Counted from the first letter of the stretch, positions 1 through 7,556 are shown. The stretch: DNA of 11,351 nt from JBEIUL01 sp044356865 (GCA_044356865.1 JBIKVN010000095.1:1-11351), one strand, 5' to 3'. The notes: generated from the sequence alone by a model not told the origin. Made by a program: numbers and translations.

Positions 1-1060
1 CCGCCAGCTCGGCCCCGTCGCGGGCGAAGTACTCGACGAACATGACCGCCCCGAGCTCGCCGCGATCCGCCTTCGGCACGAGCTCGACGTACCGCGCGTA
101 CTCGAGGCTCCTGCGGGCAAGGCCCAGGATCGTGTCGTCGACGAGCTCGACCGCGGCCGGCCGGGTGGCGAGCATCTCACCGAGGGCCGCGAGCGAGTCG
201 TCGACGCTCGCGAAGCCGACCATCGCGAGTCCGGTGCGGCGGGGGGCCTCGACAAGATTGAGTTCCGCCCCGAGGATCGTCGCGAGCGTCCCCTCCGAGC
301 CGCAGACCAGCGTCGCGAGGTTCACGCGGTCGAACGAGCCCGGCGTCGACCGCTCGAGCTGGTCGAGCAGGAGGTCGAGGTTGTACCCGTCGACATGCCG
401 GACGATGCGCGGGAAGCGACGCCGGATCTCGCCCGCGATCGGAAGCACCGCGAGGGCGAGGGCCGCCGCGAGCTCGCGCTGCCGCGGGTCGCGTTCGCAC
501 GAGCCCTCCTCGAGCCGCAGCCGCGTCCCGTCGGCGAGGGCCACGTCGAGCCCGAGCACGTGCTCGACGCAGCGGCCGTAGAGGATCGAATGCGCGCCCG
601 CCGAGTTGTTCCCGATCAGCCCACCGACGTTCGAGTGGCTTGCGGTGTTCGGGTCGGGCGCGAACATGAGCCCGAGCGGGGCGAGCTCGGCGTTGAGCGC
701 ATCCGGCACGACGCCCGGCTCGACGCGGCACCGCTTCCGCGCCGCATCGACCTCGAGCACCCTCCGGCACCGCGCCGAGAAGTCGAGCACCACCGCCTCG
801 TTCACGGTCTGGCCGTTGAGGCTCGTCCCGCCCCCGCGGGGCAGCACCGGCAGCCGCCGCTCCGCGCAGTACCGCAACACCTCGACCGCCTCTTCCGGCC
901 GATCCAGCACCACGACCGCGATCGGCTCGACCTGGTAGGGGCTCGCCTCGGTCGCGTACAGCATCCGCTCGTCGCGCCCGGTCCGCACGTCGCGCAGCCC
1001 GAGGGCCCGCAGGTCGCGGGCGAGCGTCTCCACCGGGGGCCACGGGATCGAGGGTCGCAT
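1..1060 (-). CDS. FAD-binding oxidoreductase, glycolate/D-lactate dehydrogenase type (3' end outside window)
   Basis: The first 353 residues are visible and the reading frame stays open to the left edge. The FAD-binding (PCMH-type) domain is clear: PRGGGTSLNGQ at residues 74-84, the pyrophosphate-loop region, and GGLIGNNSAGAHS at about 147-159. GSEGTLATI follows at 254-262, leading into the FAD-oxidase C-terminal domain. YATEASPYQ near residue 35 and HVDGYNLD near 222 resemble the long YdiJ/D-lactate dehydrogenase 2 group, in which an FAD domain is fused to a C-terminal Fe-S (CCG) domain. That part would lie outside the window, so the fusion is inferred. Such enzymes oxidise 2-hydroxy acids such as D-lactate, glycolate or 2-hydroxyglutarate; the substrate cannot be told here. 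ATG at 1060 has no Shine-Dalgarno but has TAGCAT 14 bases upstream. The gene is divergent from the Gfo/Idh gene. Confidence 0.9.
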   Translation of the reverse strand, partial: MRPSIPWPPVETLARDLRALGLRDVRTGRDERMLYATEASPYQVEPIAVVVLDRPEEAVEVLRYCAERRLPVLPRGGGTSLNGQTVNEAVVLDFSARCRRVLEVDAARKRCRVEPGVVPDALNAELAPLGLMFAPDPNTASHSNVGGLIGNNSAGAHSILYGRCVEHVLGLDVALADGTRLRLEEGSCERDPRQRELAAALALAVLPIAGEIRRRFPRIVRHVDGYNLDLLLDQLERSTPGSFDRVNLATLVCGSEGTLATILGAELNLVEAPRRTGLAMVGFASVDDSLAALGEMLATRPAAVELVDDTILGLARRSLEYARYVELVPKADRGELGAVMFVEYFARDGAELA

Positions 1061-1074
1061 CGGAAGTGATCCCG

Positions 1075-1080
1075 ATGCTA
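1075..1080 (-). promoter_or_regulatory. Candidate -10 box (TAGCAT) of the FAD oxidase gene
   Basis: TAGCAT reads on the minus strand 14 bases before the ATG at 1060. If it is a -10 element, transcription would start about 7 bases further on, leaving a leader of under 10 bases and no room for a Shine-Dalgarno. No convincing -35 box is seen. It belongs to a set of similar start-proximal hexamers in this window. Confidence 0.45.
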
Positions 1081-1121
1081 CTCGCGAGCCGCACCCCGTT
1101 CCGCCCGCCTCTCCCGCGCGG

Positions 1122-1127
1122 TACCTT
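1122..1127 (+). promoter_or_regulatory. Candidate -10 box (TACCTT) of the Gfo/Idh gene
   Basis: TACCTT lies 27 bases before the ATG at 1155, far enough to give a leader of about 20 bases containing the GGAG ribosome site. It sits in the 94-base divergent intergenic region. There is no clear -35 box. Confidence 0.3.
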
Positions 1128-1144
1128 CCGACCTTCCCCAAAAC

Positions 1145-1148
1145 GGAG
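1145..1148 (+). promoter_or_regulatory. Shine-Dalgarno (GGAG) of the Gfo/Idh gene
   Basis: GGAG stands 6 bases before the ATG at 1155 and supports that start. It is one of only three good Shine-Dalgarno sequences in the window. Confidence 0.6.
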
Positions 1149-1154
1149 CCCCGC

Positions 1155-2594
1155 ATGCCGCACCCGCTCACGCCCCGCCGCGACTTCATCAAGACCGGCC
1201 TCTCGGTCACCCTCGCCGCCGCCGCGCTCTCGCCCTTCGGGGCCGCCCACGCCGCCCCCCGCGGTCGCGGCTTGCGGAACGGCAAGCTCCGCGTCGCGAA
1301 GATCGCCTGCGGCGGCATGGGCGGATCCGACCTCGAGCAGGTCGCGAGCCACCCCGATGTCGAGATCGCCTTCCTCTGCGACACCAACGGCGGCGTCCTC
1401 GCCAAGGCCGCCGAGGCGTTCCCGAAGGCCGGGAAGACCCGCGACTGGCGGGAGATCGTCGACAACCACGGCGACGCCATCGACGCCGTCGTCGTCTCGA
1501 CACCCGACCACACCCACGCCCCGCCCTCGATGGCGGCCCTGAACCTCGGGAAGCATGTCTACACCCAGAAGCCGCTCGCCCATGACGCGTTCGAGAACCG
1601 GATGCTCGCCGTCGCCGCCGCGAAGCAGCCGAAGCTCGCGACGCAGATGGGCACGCAGCGTTCGGCGACCAGCGAGCGCCGCCTCGGCCTCGACCTGATC
1701 GCGGGCGGCGTCCTCGGCCAGGTGAGGGCGATCCACGCCTGGACCGACCGTCCCGCCGGCTGGTGGCCCTCGGGCCAGCCGCGGCCGACCGGCAACGACC
1801 CGGTGCCGGAGAGCCTCAACTGGGACGGCTTCGTCGGCCCCGCCCCGATGCGTCCCTACGTGAAGGATGCCTACACGCCCTTCCGCTGGCGCGGCACCCG
1901 CGACTACGGCACCGGCGCGATCGGCGACATGGCCTGCCACATCCTCGACATCGTCTTCTACGGCCTCGACCTCGGCCATCCGCTCACCGTCCGCGTCGAT
2001 GACGCCCCCGACTCGACCTCCGACCAGTTCCCGAACAAGGAAGTGATCCGGATGAAGTTCGCCGCGACCGCGAAGACCGCCGCGGAAGGCTGCGAGCTGG
2101 TCTGGTACGACGGCGGCCTCCTCCCGCCGTTCGCCTCGCTCGGCGTGCCCGCGTCGCTCAAGCCGGGCGGCGCGAAGGGCAGCGGTCCGGAGGGCCTCGA
2201 TCCGCTGCCGAACGACGGCGCCGCGATCCTGATCTGCGAGGGCGGCGTCTACGTGCAGCCGATCCAGTGGCAGGATCCGTACGCGTTCGTCGACGGGAAG
2301 CTCCGGCGTTTCGACGACAAGAAGAACGACTCGCACAAGGCCACCAACCACTGGCACGACTGGATCGATGCCTGCCTCGGACGCGGGCAGACCCGGGCGC
2401 CGTTCCAGAAGGCCGGCATGCTGTGCGAGGCCCTCTCGGTCGGCGCCGCGGCGAGCCTCTTCGTCGGCAAGGACCTCGCCTACGACGCCGAGAACTTCCG
2501 CTTCACCACGGGCGGCCAGCCCGTCGCGGGCAGCGAAGCGGCGCTCAAGGTCAAGCCCCGGCAGGGCTACGCGGTGCCGGGACTGGCGTTCTGA
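1155..2594 (+). CDS. Gfo/Idh/MocA family oxidoreductase with Tat signal peptide
   Basis: This 479-residue protein is a predicted NAD(P)-dependent sugar or polyol dehydrogenase acting outside the cytoplasm. The N-terminus has a twin-arginine motif (PRRDFIKTG, residues 7-15), an Ala-rich hydrophobic stretch to about 30, and a likely AHA cleavage site near 31-33. A Rossmann fold follows, with a glycine-rich GGMGG at 53-57. VSTPDHTH at 114-121 and YTQKPL at 136-141 are family hallmarks. Lys139 aligns with the catalytic lysine of the EKP motif, with Gln replacing Glu as in many bacterial relatives. GDMACHILD at 257-265 supplies the conserved Asp/His pair. Length is normal for the planctomycete-type secreted branch. 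The start is fixed by GGAG 6 bases upstream and by the need to include the Tat motif. The substrate is unknown; a role in breakdown of sugars or polysaccharide fragments is inference. Confidence 0.93.
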   Translation: MPHPLTPRRDFIKTGLSVTLAAAALSPFGAAHAAPRGRGLRNGKLRVAKIACGGMGGSDLEQVASHPDVEIAFLCDTNGGVLAKAAEAFPKAGKTRDWREIVDNHGDAIDAVVVSTPDHTHAPPSMAALNLGKHVYTQKPLAHDAFENRMLAVAAAKQPKLATQMGTQRSATSERRLGLDLIAGGVLGQVRAIHAWTDRPAGWWPSGQPRPTGNDPVPESLNWDGFVGPAPMRPYVKDAYTPFRWRGTRDYGTGAIGDMACHILDIVFYGLDLGHPLTVRVDDAPDSTSDQFPNKEVIRMKFAATAKTAAEGCELVWYDGGLLPPFASLGVPASLKPGGAKGSGPEGLDPLPNDGAAILICEGGVYVQPIQWQDPYAFVDGKLRRFDDKKNDSHKATNHWHDWIDACLGRGQTRAPFQKAGMLCEALSVGAAASLFVGKDLAYDAENFRFTTGGQPVAGSEAALKVKPRQGYAVPGLAF

Positions 2595-2618
2595 GCGAAG
2601 AGCGACGCCTGATCGAAT

Positions 2619-2654
2619 GGCCGCCGCCGCGGGAGGGATTCTCCGACGGCGGCC
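2619..2654. terminator. Candidate bidirectional terminator hairpin
   Basis: GGCCGCCG (2619-2626) is perfectly complementary to CGGCGGCC (2647-2654). Within the 20-base loop, GGAG (2632-2635) can pair with CTCC (2641-2644). It lies between the convergent ends of the Gfo/Idh gene (stop 2594) and the DUF1501 gene (stop 2716), where a shared terminator is expected. There is no clear T-run on either side, so it is not a textbook intrinsic terminator. The rest of the 121-base gap shows nothing recognisable. Confidence 0.5.
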
Positions 2655-2715
2655 TTCCTCGGGTGCGGTGGTGGGTCCCTCGTCGAGCCACCCTGCGGCC
2701 CGACTTCCCGCGTCC

Positions 2716-4017
2716 TCACGCCTTCTTCGCGATGACCTCCGCCTTGCGGAACTCCCCGCGGAGGATCTTCGCGCTCGGGGCCTTCAGCCAGTCCTCGAGC
2801 ACCGCCGCGTAGACCGAGCGGAAGTCGACGCCGAACGCGAGATCCCCGCCGTCGAGGTCGACGAGCGACGGGTGTTCGCCCAGCACGCCGGGTTTCACCA
2901 TCGGGCCGAGCAGGAACATCGGCGCCGCGGTCCCGTGGTCGGTGCCGCCCGAGCCGTTCACCTTCACGCGACGGCCGAACTCGCTGAACACGAGCGTCAG
3001 CACCCGCCCGTCGTTGCCCTGCGCCTTGAGGTCCTTCTGGAAGGCCCGGAGCGAATCACCGACCTGGCGAAGCAGGTTCGCGTGCGGGCCCATCTGCCGG
3101 CTGTGGGTGTCGAAGCCCGAGATCGAGGCGTAATAGACCCGCGTCGACAGGCCGTCGCGGATCATCGCGGCGACGGTCCGCAACTGGGCGCCGAGCGGCG
3201 AGTTCGGGTACGCGACCAGCGGCTGCTTCGCGACCGCGGCCCGGATGCGGTCGCTCGCGACCTGTGCGTCGAGGGCGGTCCGCATGAGGAATGCCGCCTG
3301 GGAATCCGGCTTCGCGTTGCCGACCGTGCCGGCGCGATTCATCGCGTCGTAGCCACTCGCGAGACTCCCGGCGAGATCGTTGCCCGACCAGCGGAAGAGT
3401 TCGGGGCTCTCGAAGGCGATCGGCTTCTGGATGTCGCCCATCATCGCGAGGGGCGCGGTCCGGCCGATCGCGACCGCTCCTTCCGGAATGGGCTGGCCGT
3501 TGCAGGCGTTGTCGAAGTAGCGGCCGATCCAGCCCGTGCCTCGCGCGGTACGGTGGCCGGTCTGCCAGATGTCCATCGAGGCGAAGTGCGAGCGGTTCGG
3601 GTTGGGGTAGCCGACTCCCTGGATCACCGTCGCCTCGCCGCCGTCGAGCAGTTCCTTGAGGCCGGCGAGGCTCGGATGGAGTCCGATGCCGCGGTCGCGG
3701 TCAAGCTCGATCGCGACGCTCTGGCCGGCCGAGCCCGGGGCGGCGATCGCGAGGTTGTTGCGGGCCCGGAAGTACGCCGGGTCCCCGTACGGCACGACGG
3801 TGTTCAGCCCGTCGTTGCCCCCGCCGAGCTGGACCACCACGAGGACCCGGTCCTCGGGGACTCCCGGCTGGCTCGTGAGGAGGCTGTCCTCGGGCCGGAG
3901 GATCATCGTCGCCGAGTCCTGCAGGAAGAGGGGCAGCGTCGGGCAGAGCGACGCGAGCATCGCCCCCTGCCGGAGGAACAGGCGACGGGTGTACGCGGCG
4001 GGGGTGTGGTTCAGCAC
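2716..4017 (-). CDS. DUF1501 family protein with Tat signal peptide
   Basis: This 433-residue protein matches the DUF1501 family, described as related to the alkaline phosphatase/sulfatase fold but without an established reaction. The N-terminus has a twin-arginine motif (TRRLFLRQG, 10-18) and a hydrophobic stretch to about 32, so it is probably exported by Tat. Family motifs in order: VVVQLGGGNDGLNTVVP (60-76), GIGLHPSLAGL (110-120), RSHFASMDIWQTG (142-154), GFDTHSRQ (301-308), SEFGRR (345-350) and GGTDHG (357-362), whose Asp and His residues resemble metal ligands. I place the start at GTG 4017: it overlaps the DUF1800 stop by 7 bases, has GGAG 8 bases upstream, and keeps the Tat motif. Starting at the internal ATG would lose the twin arginines. 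The overlap implies translational coupling to DUF1800. Confidence 0.92.
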   Translation of the reverse strand: MLNHTPAAYTRRLFLRQGAMLASLCPTLPLFLQDSATMILRPEDSLLTSQPGVPEDRVLVVVQLGGGNDGLNTVVPYGDPAYFRARNNLAIAAPGSAGQSVAIELDRDRGIGLHPSLAGLKELLDGGEATVIQGVGYPNPNRSHFASMDIWQTGHRTARGTGWIGRYFDNACNGQPIPEGAVAIGRTAPLAMMGDIQKPIAFESPELFRWSGNDLAGSLASGYDAMNRAGTVGNAKPDSQAAFLMRTALDAQVASDRIRAAVAKQPLVAYPNSPLGAQLRTVAAMIRDGLSTRVYYASISGFDTHSRQMGPHANLLRQVGDSLRAFQKDLKAQGNDGRVLTLVFSEFGRRVKVNGSGGTDHGTAAPMFLLGPMVKPGVLGEHPSLVDLDGGDLAFGVDFRSVYAAVLEDWLKAPSAKILRGEFRKAEVIAKKA

Positions 4018-5501
4018 AGCTGGTACTCCGGAAGCGCGGCGATCAGGCACAAGGCGGCGAGGAGGCGATCGTTCGAGGGACGCCCGGGGCCGAGGATGTC
4101 GGCGACCGCGTCGATCCGCTCGGCCGCGGGCGGCACCGCAAGCGCGAACCGCAGCAGCCACTCCGCGATCTCCCGGGGGTCGGGCGGCAGGTCGCCGGCG
4201 GCCCGCAGCGGCTCCTCGACCAGGTGGCTCGGGTCGAAGCGGGCGTCCGACAGTTGCCATTCGTAGGCGTTCGGTCGTCGCCCCGTGATGAGGTAGACGA
4301 GCAGGTTCTGCCGCACATAGAGGGTCGAGGTGTTGATCCAGCCGCGACCGCCGTCCCAGCCCTTCACGTTCGGCGGCTGGAAGAGGCTCTGGCCCATGAG
4401 TTCGGTGGCGTTCGCGAGGGCCGACAGCTCGCGGCTCGGGGTGCGGAACGAACGGATCGCCTGCACCGCGAGCTGGATCGGGCTCTTGATCACGCTGCCG
4501 CGGTTGTCGGCGTCGTAGAACCACGCGCTCCGGAAGAGCGACTTCAGCACCGGCTTCAGTTCGTACCTCGAGTCGCGAAGTCCGTCCGCCATCGCGAGCA
4601 CCGCCTCGCGGGTCGCCCGATCCGGCTCGCCCGGGGCGTCGTTGACGAGGAAGCGGTGGAGCTTGAGGCAGAGGAACTCGCTCGTCTCGCGCCGCTGCAT
4701 GAGGATCCGCACCAGGTCGTCGCCGTCGAAGGAGCCGCGCTGCCCGAGGATCGTCTTCATCCGCCCGTCGTGCTGCCTCCGGTCGAACACGAACTCGTCG
4801 TCGCGGAAGGTGTAGCCGGTGAGGGCCCGTGCCGCCTCCTTGATGTCGCTCTCGGTGTAGCCGTTGCCCTCGCCGAGCGTGAAGAGCTCCATCAGCTCGC
4901 GGGCGAGGTTCTCGTTCGGGCGGGCCTGGCGGTTGTCGTCGTTGTCGAGGTACTTGATCATCGCCGGGTCGCGAACGATCGCGGCGACGAGTTCCGCGCA
5001 GTTCCCGGTCGCGAGGCGGCGGAAGAGCCGGTTCTGGGCGAGGCAGTGCCAGCTGTTCTCGATGGTGCGGTAGCCGGTCGCGAAATGCCCGTGCCAGAAG
5101 AGGGTCATCTTCTCCTCGAGCGGCCGGCCGGTCTCGATCAGGCGCTTGAGCCACCACTTCCGCATCTCGGCCAGCTGCAGGCGGTCGAGCCGCTCGCGTT
5201 CCATCCTCATCCGCTGGATCTGGGCGAGGGCGTTCTCGTCCTTGTCGCGCTGCGCCTCCCGGGCGAACGCCTGTTCCTCGGGCGTCTGCGGCCGCATGAT
5301 GTCGGGGTCGAAGGCCTGCTCGTCGGTCGGCTCGGGCCGCGACTCGTAGTCGACGAGGAGATTGACCGCGGCGTCGAGACCCATGGCCCGCAGCGCCTCG
5401 ACCTGCGCGGGCGTGCCCCCGAACCCGGCGCGGTTCAGGAGGTGCCGGGCCTCGTCGAATCCGAATGATCTCGGGGGCAGTGCCTTGAGCGGTGCGGGCA
5501 T
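4011..5501 (-). CDS. DUF1800 family protein
   Basis: This 496-residue protein has clear DUF1800 hallmarks. Residues 16-29 (DEARHLLNRAGFGG) give the typical N-terminal signature. KMTLFWHGHFATGYRTI is at 131-147. NENLARELMELFTLGEGNGYTE is spread over 196-217 and is followed by EAARALTGYTF. A C-terminal KGWDGGRGWINTSTL block closes the core. A charged, probably helical stretch rich in Arg, Glu and Gln spans about 74-120. Function is unknown in the family. No signal peptide is visible, unlike its partner DUF1501, although the two are recurrently encoded together. ATG 5501 has AAGGAAG ending 6 bases upstream. CATACT at 5527-5532 on the minus strand is a weak -10 candidate. The gene starts 56 bases after the stop of the upstream membrane protein gene, so it may have its own promoter or share that transcript. 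Confidence 0.92.
   Translation of the reverse strand: MPAPLKALPPRSFGFDEARHLLNRAGFGGTPAQVEALRAMGLDAAVNLLVDYESRPEPTDEQAFDPDIMRPQTPEEQAFAREAQRDKDENALAQIQRMRMERERLDRLQLAEMRKWWLKRLIETGRPLEEKMTLFWHGHFATGYRTIENSWHCLAQNRLFRRLATGNCAELVAAIVRDPAMIKYLDNDDNRQARPNENLARELMELFTLGEGNGYTESDIKEAARALTGYTFRDDEFVFDRRQHDGRMKTILGQRGSFDGDDLVRILMQRRETSEFLCLKLHRFLVNDAPGEPDRATREAVLAMADGLRDSRYELKPVLKSLFRSAWFYDADNRGSVIKSPIQLAVQAIRSFRTPSRELSALANATELMGQSLFQPPNVKGWDGGRGWINTSTLYVRQNLLVYLITGRRPNAYEWQLSDARFDPSHLVEEPLRAAGDLPPDPREIAEWLLRFALAVPPAAERIDAVADILGPGRPSNDRLLAALCLIAALPEYQLC
4026..4029 (-). promoter_or_regulatory. Shine-Dalgarno (GGAG) of DUF1501, inside the DUF1800 gene
   Basis: GGAG on the minus strand stands 8 bases before the GTG at 4017, within the last codons of DUF1800. 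It decides the start of DUF1501 and supports coupled translation. Confidence 0.6.
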
Positions 5502-5507
5502 CGGGGA

Positions 5508-5514
5508 CTTCCTT
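5508..5514 (-). promoter_or_regulatory. Shine-Dalgarno (AAGGAAG) of DUF1800
   Basis: AAGGAAG on the minus strand ends 6 bases before the ATG at 5501. It supports this start over longer readings of the frame. Confidence 0.6.
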
Positions 5515-5557
5515 GGCGACCAAATCAGTATGCGATGCGAACGGCTCCCGAGGCGGA

Positions 5558-6754
5558 TTATTTCGCGGTTTCTTCCGGGGCGACCTCGTCGCGGCCGATC
5601 GGGACGGCCGATGCGGGTCCGATCATCGCCGCCGCAAGGAACACCGCGACCGGAACGACCAGCAACCACCACGGGGCTCCGAGGACCGCGGCCGCCGCGG
5701 GGGGCGTCGCGATCGCGAGAGCCGCCAGGTAGGTGCGGGCGATGCCGCCGGAAGCCCCGGGAAACCTCCGCAGGCGAGCGAGCCGACGGGCCCCGTTCCC
5801 CGCGAGATCCATCTGCATCCAGACATACCCCGGAAAGGCGACCCCGTAAAACCCGAGGAACAGCAGGTAGATCGCCTCGAACGGCAGCAGGGTGTCGGCG
5901 GCGCTCCCGAGCCCGATTCCGACGATCGCCGGCACCACGATCGCCGCCTGCCGGGGGCCGCGGCCGCGCGGACAGCTCGCCCGCCGGATTTCCCTCAGAT
6001 GCGCCGCGATCGTGAAGCAGGCCTGGATCGCCAGATGCCCGAGCACCGCCGGCAGCAGCAGTCGCCCGTCGCCGAAGTAGGCCGCCCCGAGGAGGATCAC
6101 CGCGAGGAAGGACACCCCGAAGACCGCGAACGCATGCCGGCTCGGCGCGCGATCGAGGGCGCGGTGGAAGGTCAGGTCGAGGTAGGGGCACAGGAGGAAG
6201 CCGAACGCCAGCATCGGGACCAGCGCGACGAGGTCGGTCGCCGGCCGCACGCCCGAAGCCGGCAGTTCGGCGATCACCCCCGCGTCGAGCCGGAACCAGA
6301 GCGAGAGCGAAAAACCGACCGCCAGCGTCGCGAGCCACGGCCACCACCGGTCGGCCAATCCGCTGAGCGACAGGCCGAGGACGATCGCCGAGCCGCCCGC
6401 GAGCCACCCCGGCGGGATCGCGCCCACACCCGCTTCCGGCGCGATCGCCCCGAACACCGCGGCGAGGAAGAACAGCTGGTAGGCGATCGTCACCGCGGAG
6501 AACGCGACCATCGCGGGCTCGTGACGGGCCCGCTCTCCCGCCGCCGACCGGCGGTCCAGCACATACCCGAATCCCGCGCACCCGAGGACGTTCGGCACGA
6601 GGAACGCCACCAGCCCCGGCCAACCGAAATCCCGCAGGAGCAGCAGCGGGAAGAACATCCCGATGCACCAAGTCCAGCTCGCGGCGCAGAAGAGGCCCCA
6701 GCCCACGGTGGCCGCGGCGGCCCGTCCGACCGAGGTGTTCGACTCGTCCGCCAT
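5558..6754 (-). CDS. Multi-pass membrane protein of unknown function
   Basis: I do not recognise a named family for this 398-residue protein. It is strongly hydrophobic with about 11-12 predicted membrane helices, roughly at residues 15-40, 45-66, 81-105, 117-133, 137-153, 172-190, 208-226, 231-251, 270-290, 293-313, 340-358 and 362-380. Distinctive conserved-looking spots are SWTWCIGMFFP (26-36), PNVLGCAGFGYVLDRR (54-69), CPYLDLTFHRALDR (189-202) and FPGYVWMQMD (307-316). The charged cluster around 252-268 is probably a cytoplasmic loop. The size and helix count resemble a transporter or permease, but no binding motif supports a substrate. ATG 6754 has no Shine-Dalgarno; TAGACT lies 10 bases upstream. 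The gene is 27 bases downstream of the DUF4442-like gene and 56 bases upstream of DUF1800. Translation of a coherent membrane protein makes it real despite a long antisense frame. Confidence 0.82.
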   Translation of the reverse strand: MADESNTSVGRAAAATVGWGLFCAASWTWCIGMFFPLLLLRDFGWPGLVAFLVPNVLGCAGFGYVLDRRSAAGERARHEPAMVAFSAVTIAYQLFFLAAVFGAIAPEAGVGAIPPGWLAGGSAIVLGLSLSGLADRWWPWLATLAVGFSLSLWFRLDAGVIAELPASGVRPATDLVALVPMLAFGFLLCPYLDLTFHRALDRAPSRHAFAVFGVSFLAVILLGAAYFGDGRLLLPAVLGHLAIQACFTIAAHLREIRRASCPRGRGPRQAAIVVPAIVGIGLGSAADTLLPFEAIYLLFLGFYGVAFPGYVWMQMDLAGNGARRLARLRRFPGASGGIARTYLAALAIATPPAAAAVLGAPWWLLVVPVAVFLAAAMIGPASAVPIGRDEVAPEETAK

Positions 6755-6764
6755 CGCGGGGCGG

Positions 6765-6770
6765 AGTCTA
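6765..6770 (-). promoter_or_regulatory. Candidate -10 box (TAGACT) of the membrane protein gene
   Basis: TAGACT on the minus strand is 10 bases before the ATG at 6754, within the 27-base gap after the upstream gene. As a -10 box it would give a leader of only about 3-4 bases. No clear -35 is seen. Confidence 0.45.
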
Positions 6771-6781
6771 CGGCAGACCGC

Positions 6782-7501
6782 TCACGCCTGGTCGATCGAA
6801 CCGTGCGGCTTGGGAACCGCCTTCCGGCTCCGCCGCTCGGCCCGGGCCCTCGCCTGGGCCTTCGGCGTGCAGTGGAAGGTGATGTCGCAGCGCCCGACGA
6901 GCAGTTCCTTGCCCTTCTTCTTGAGCTGCTGGCGGATCTCCATCTCGAGGTCGGCGTTGAACTCGCCGCCCTCGGTGAGCTTGGCCTTGAGGTCCTCGCT
7001 CTTCACGACCCGATAGATCGCGGGACCGAGGCAGGGCCTCAGGAACTTGTACCGCATCTCCTTGCAGACCACGGTGTAGTCGGCGCCGCACTCGGCGAAG
7101 AGATAGAGCCCGCCCGCGACCTCGCTGTTGCCGAGGAGCGCCGCGCCGGCCATCGCGTTGTACCAGTTGCGGTTGAAGCGGCTGAAGGGCAGCACCGCGG
7201 CGAAGCGATCCTTGCCCAGCCGCTTGATGCTGATGCCCGAGCGGAACGCGAAGGGCAGGTAGACCATCGAGAACGCCCGGTGCCAGAACGAGTTCTTCAC
7301 CGAGAGGCGGCTGAGGCGGCGCTCGATGCGGTTCCAGAGCCGGGTCGACCACGACTCATCCGGCGCCGCGAAGGCGGGGCGGCGCGACGCGCCCGTCCCG
7401 GGGATCGGCACCAGCCCGCCGTCGACATCGACGGCGAACTCCTTCGGAAGGTTCGGAAGGGGGGTGGTGCTCACGGGAGGGGGGAACCGGGAAGCCGGCA
7501 T
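6782..7501 (-). CDS. DUF4442-like hotdog-fold protein (possible thioesterase)
   Basis: The 239-residue reading from ATG 7501 resembles DUF4442/PaaI-like hotdog proteins. Residues 104-135 hold LPFSRFNRNWYNAMAG and then an Ala/Gly-rich helix, the typical hotdog entry strand and central helix. Strand-like segments follow, including FNADLEMEIR (181-190) and LLVGRCDITFHCTP (200-213). No catalytic Asp or Glu of a proven thioesterase can be assigned, so acyl-CoA hydrolysis is inference. The N-terminal 50 residues look disordered, and the C-terminal 25 or so are Arg/Lys-rich. The start is uncertain. ATG 7501 overlaps a TAGGAT hexamer that could be a -10 box. GTG at 7474 would give a 230-residue protein beginning M-S-T-T and fits the promoter reading better. 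Neither has a Shine-Dalgarno. The gene is divergent from the TIM-barrel gene at 7570. Confidence 0.75.
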   Translation of the reverse strand: MPASRFPPPVSTTPLPNLPKEFAVDVDGGLVPIPGTGASRRPAFAAPDESWSTRLWNRIERRLSRLSVKNSFWHRAFSMVYLPFAFRSGISIKRLGKDRFAAVLPFSRFNRNWYNAMAGAALLGNSEVAGGLYLFAECGADYTVVCKEMRYKFLRPCLGPAIYRVVKSEDLKAKLTEGGEFNADLEMEIRQQLKKKGKELLVGRCDITFHCTPKAQARARAERRSRKAVPKPHGSIDQA

Positions 7502-7505
7502 CCTA
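7500..7505 (-). promoter_or_regulatory. Candidate -10 box (TAGGAT) of the DUF4442-like gene
   Basis: TAGGAT on the minus strand overlaps the first two bases of the ATG at 7501 and stands 25 bases before the GTG at 7474. If it is a real -10 box, the GTG is the start and the leader is about 19 bases. Confidence 0.35.
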
Positions 7506-7556
7506 CGGCGGGGCCACCGGGGAATCCACCGTCGGGAAGCCCCTTTCGACCTTCGA

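Noticed and set aside
1081..1088. The 8-base palindrome CTCGCGAG in the divergent intergenic region, considered as an operator.
   Set aside because: Short GC-rich palindromes are expected by chance in such DNA, and there is no second copy or neighbouring regulator gene to support it.
177..2357. A 726-residue minus-strand open frame crossing the FAD oxidase gene and antisense to the Gfo/Idh gene.
   Set aside because: The translation is low-complexity, Arg/Ala/Gly-rich, with no family motifs. The true genes in other frames have clear signatures. It is a shadow caused by high third-position GC.
2716..5523. A 935-residue single frame suggesting that DUF1501 has a very long N-terminal extension.
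   Set aside because: The first two thirds are the out-of-frame shadow of DUF1800. The GTG at 4017 with GGAG upstream and the Tat motif mark the real start.
4011..6671. An 886-residue reading of DUF1800 that extends upstream through the membrane protein gene.
   Set aside because: The DUF1800 signature starts shortly after ATG 5501, which has a good Shine-Dalgarno. The upstream part is a shadow of the membrane protein frame.
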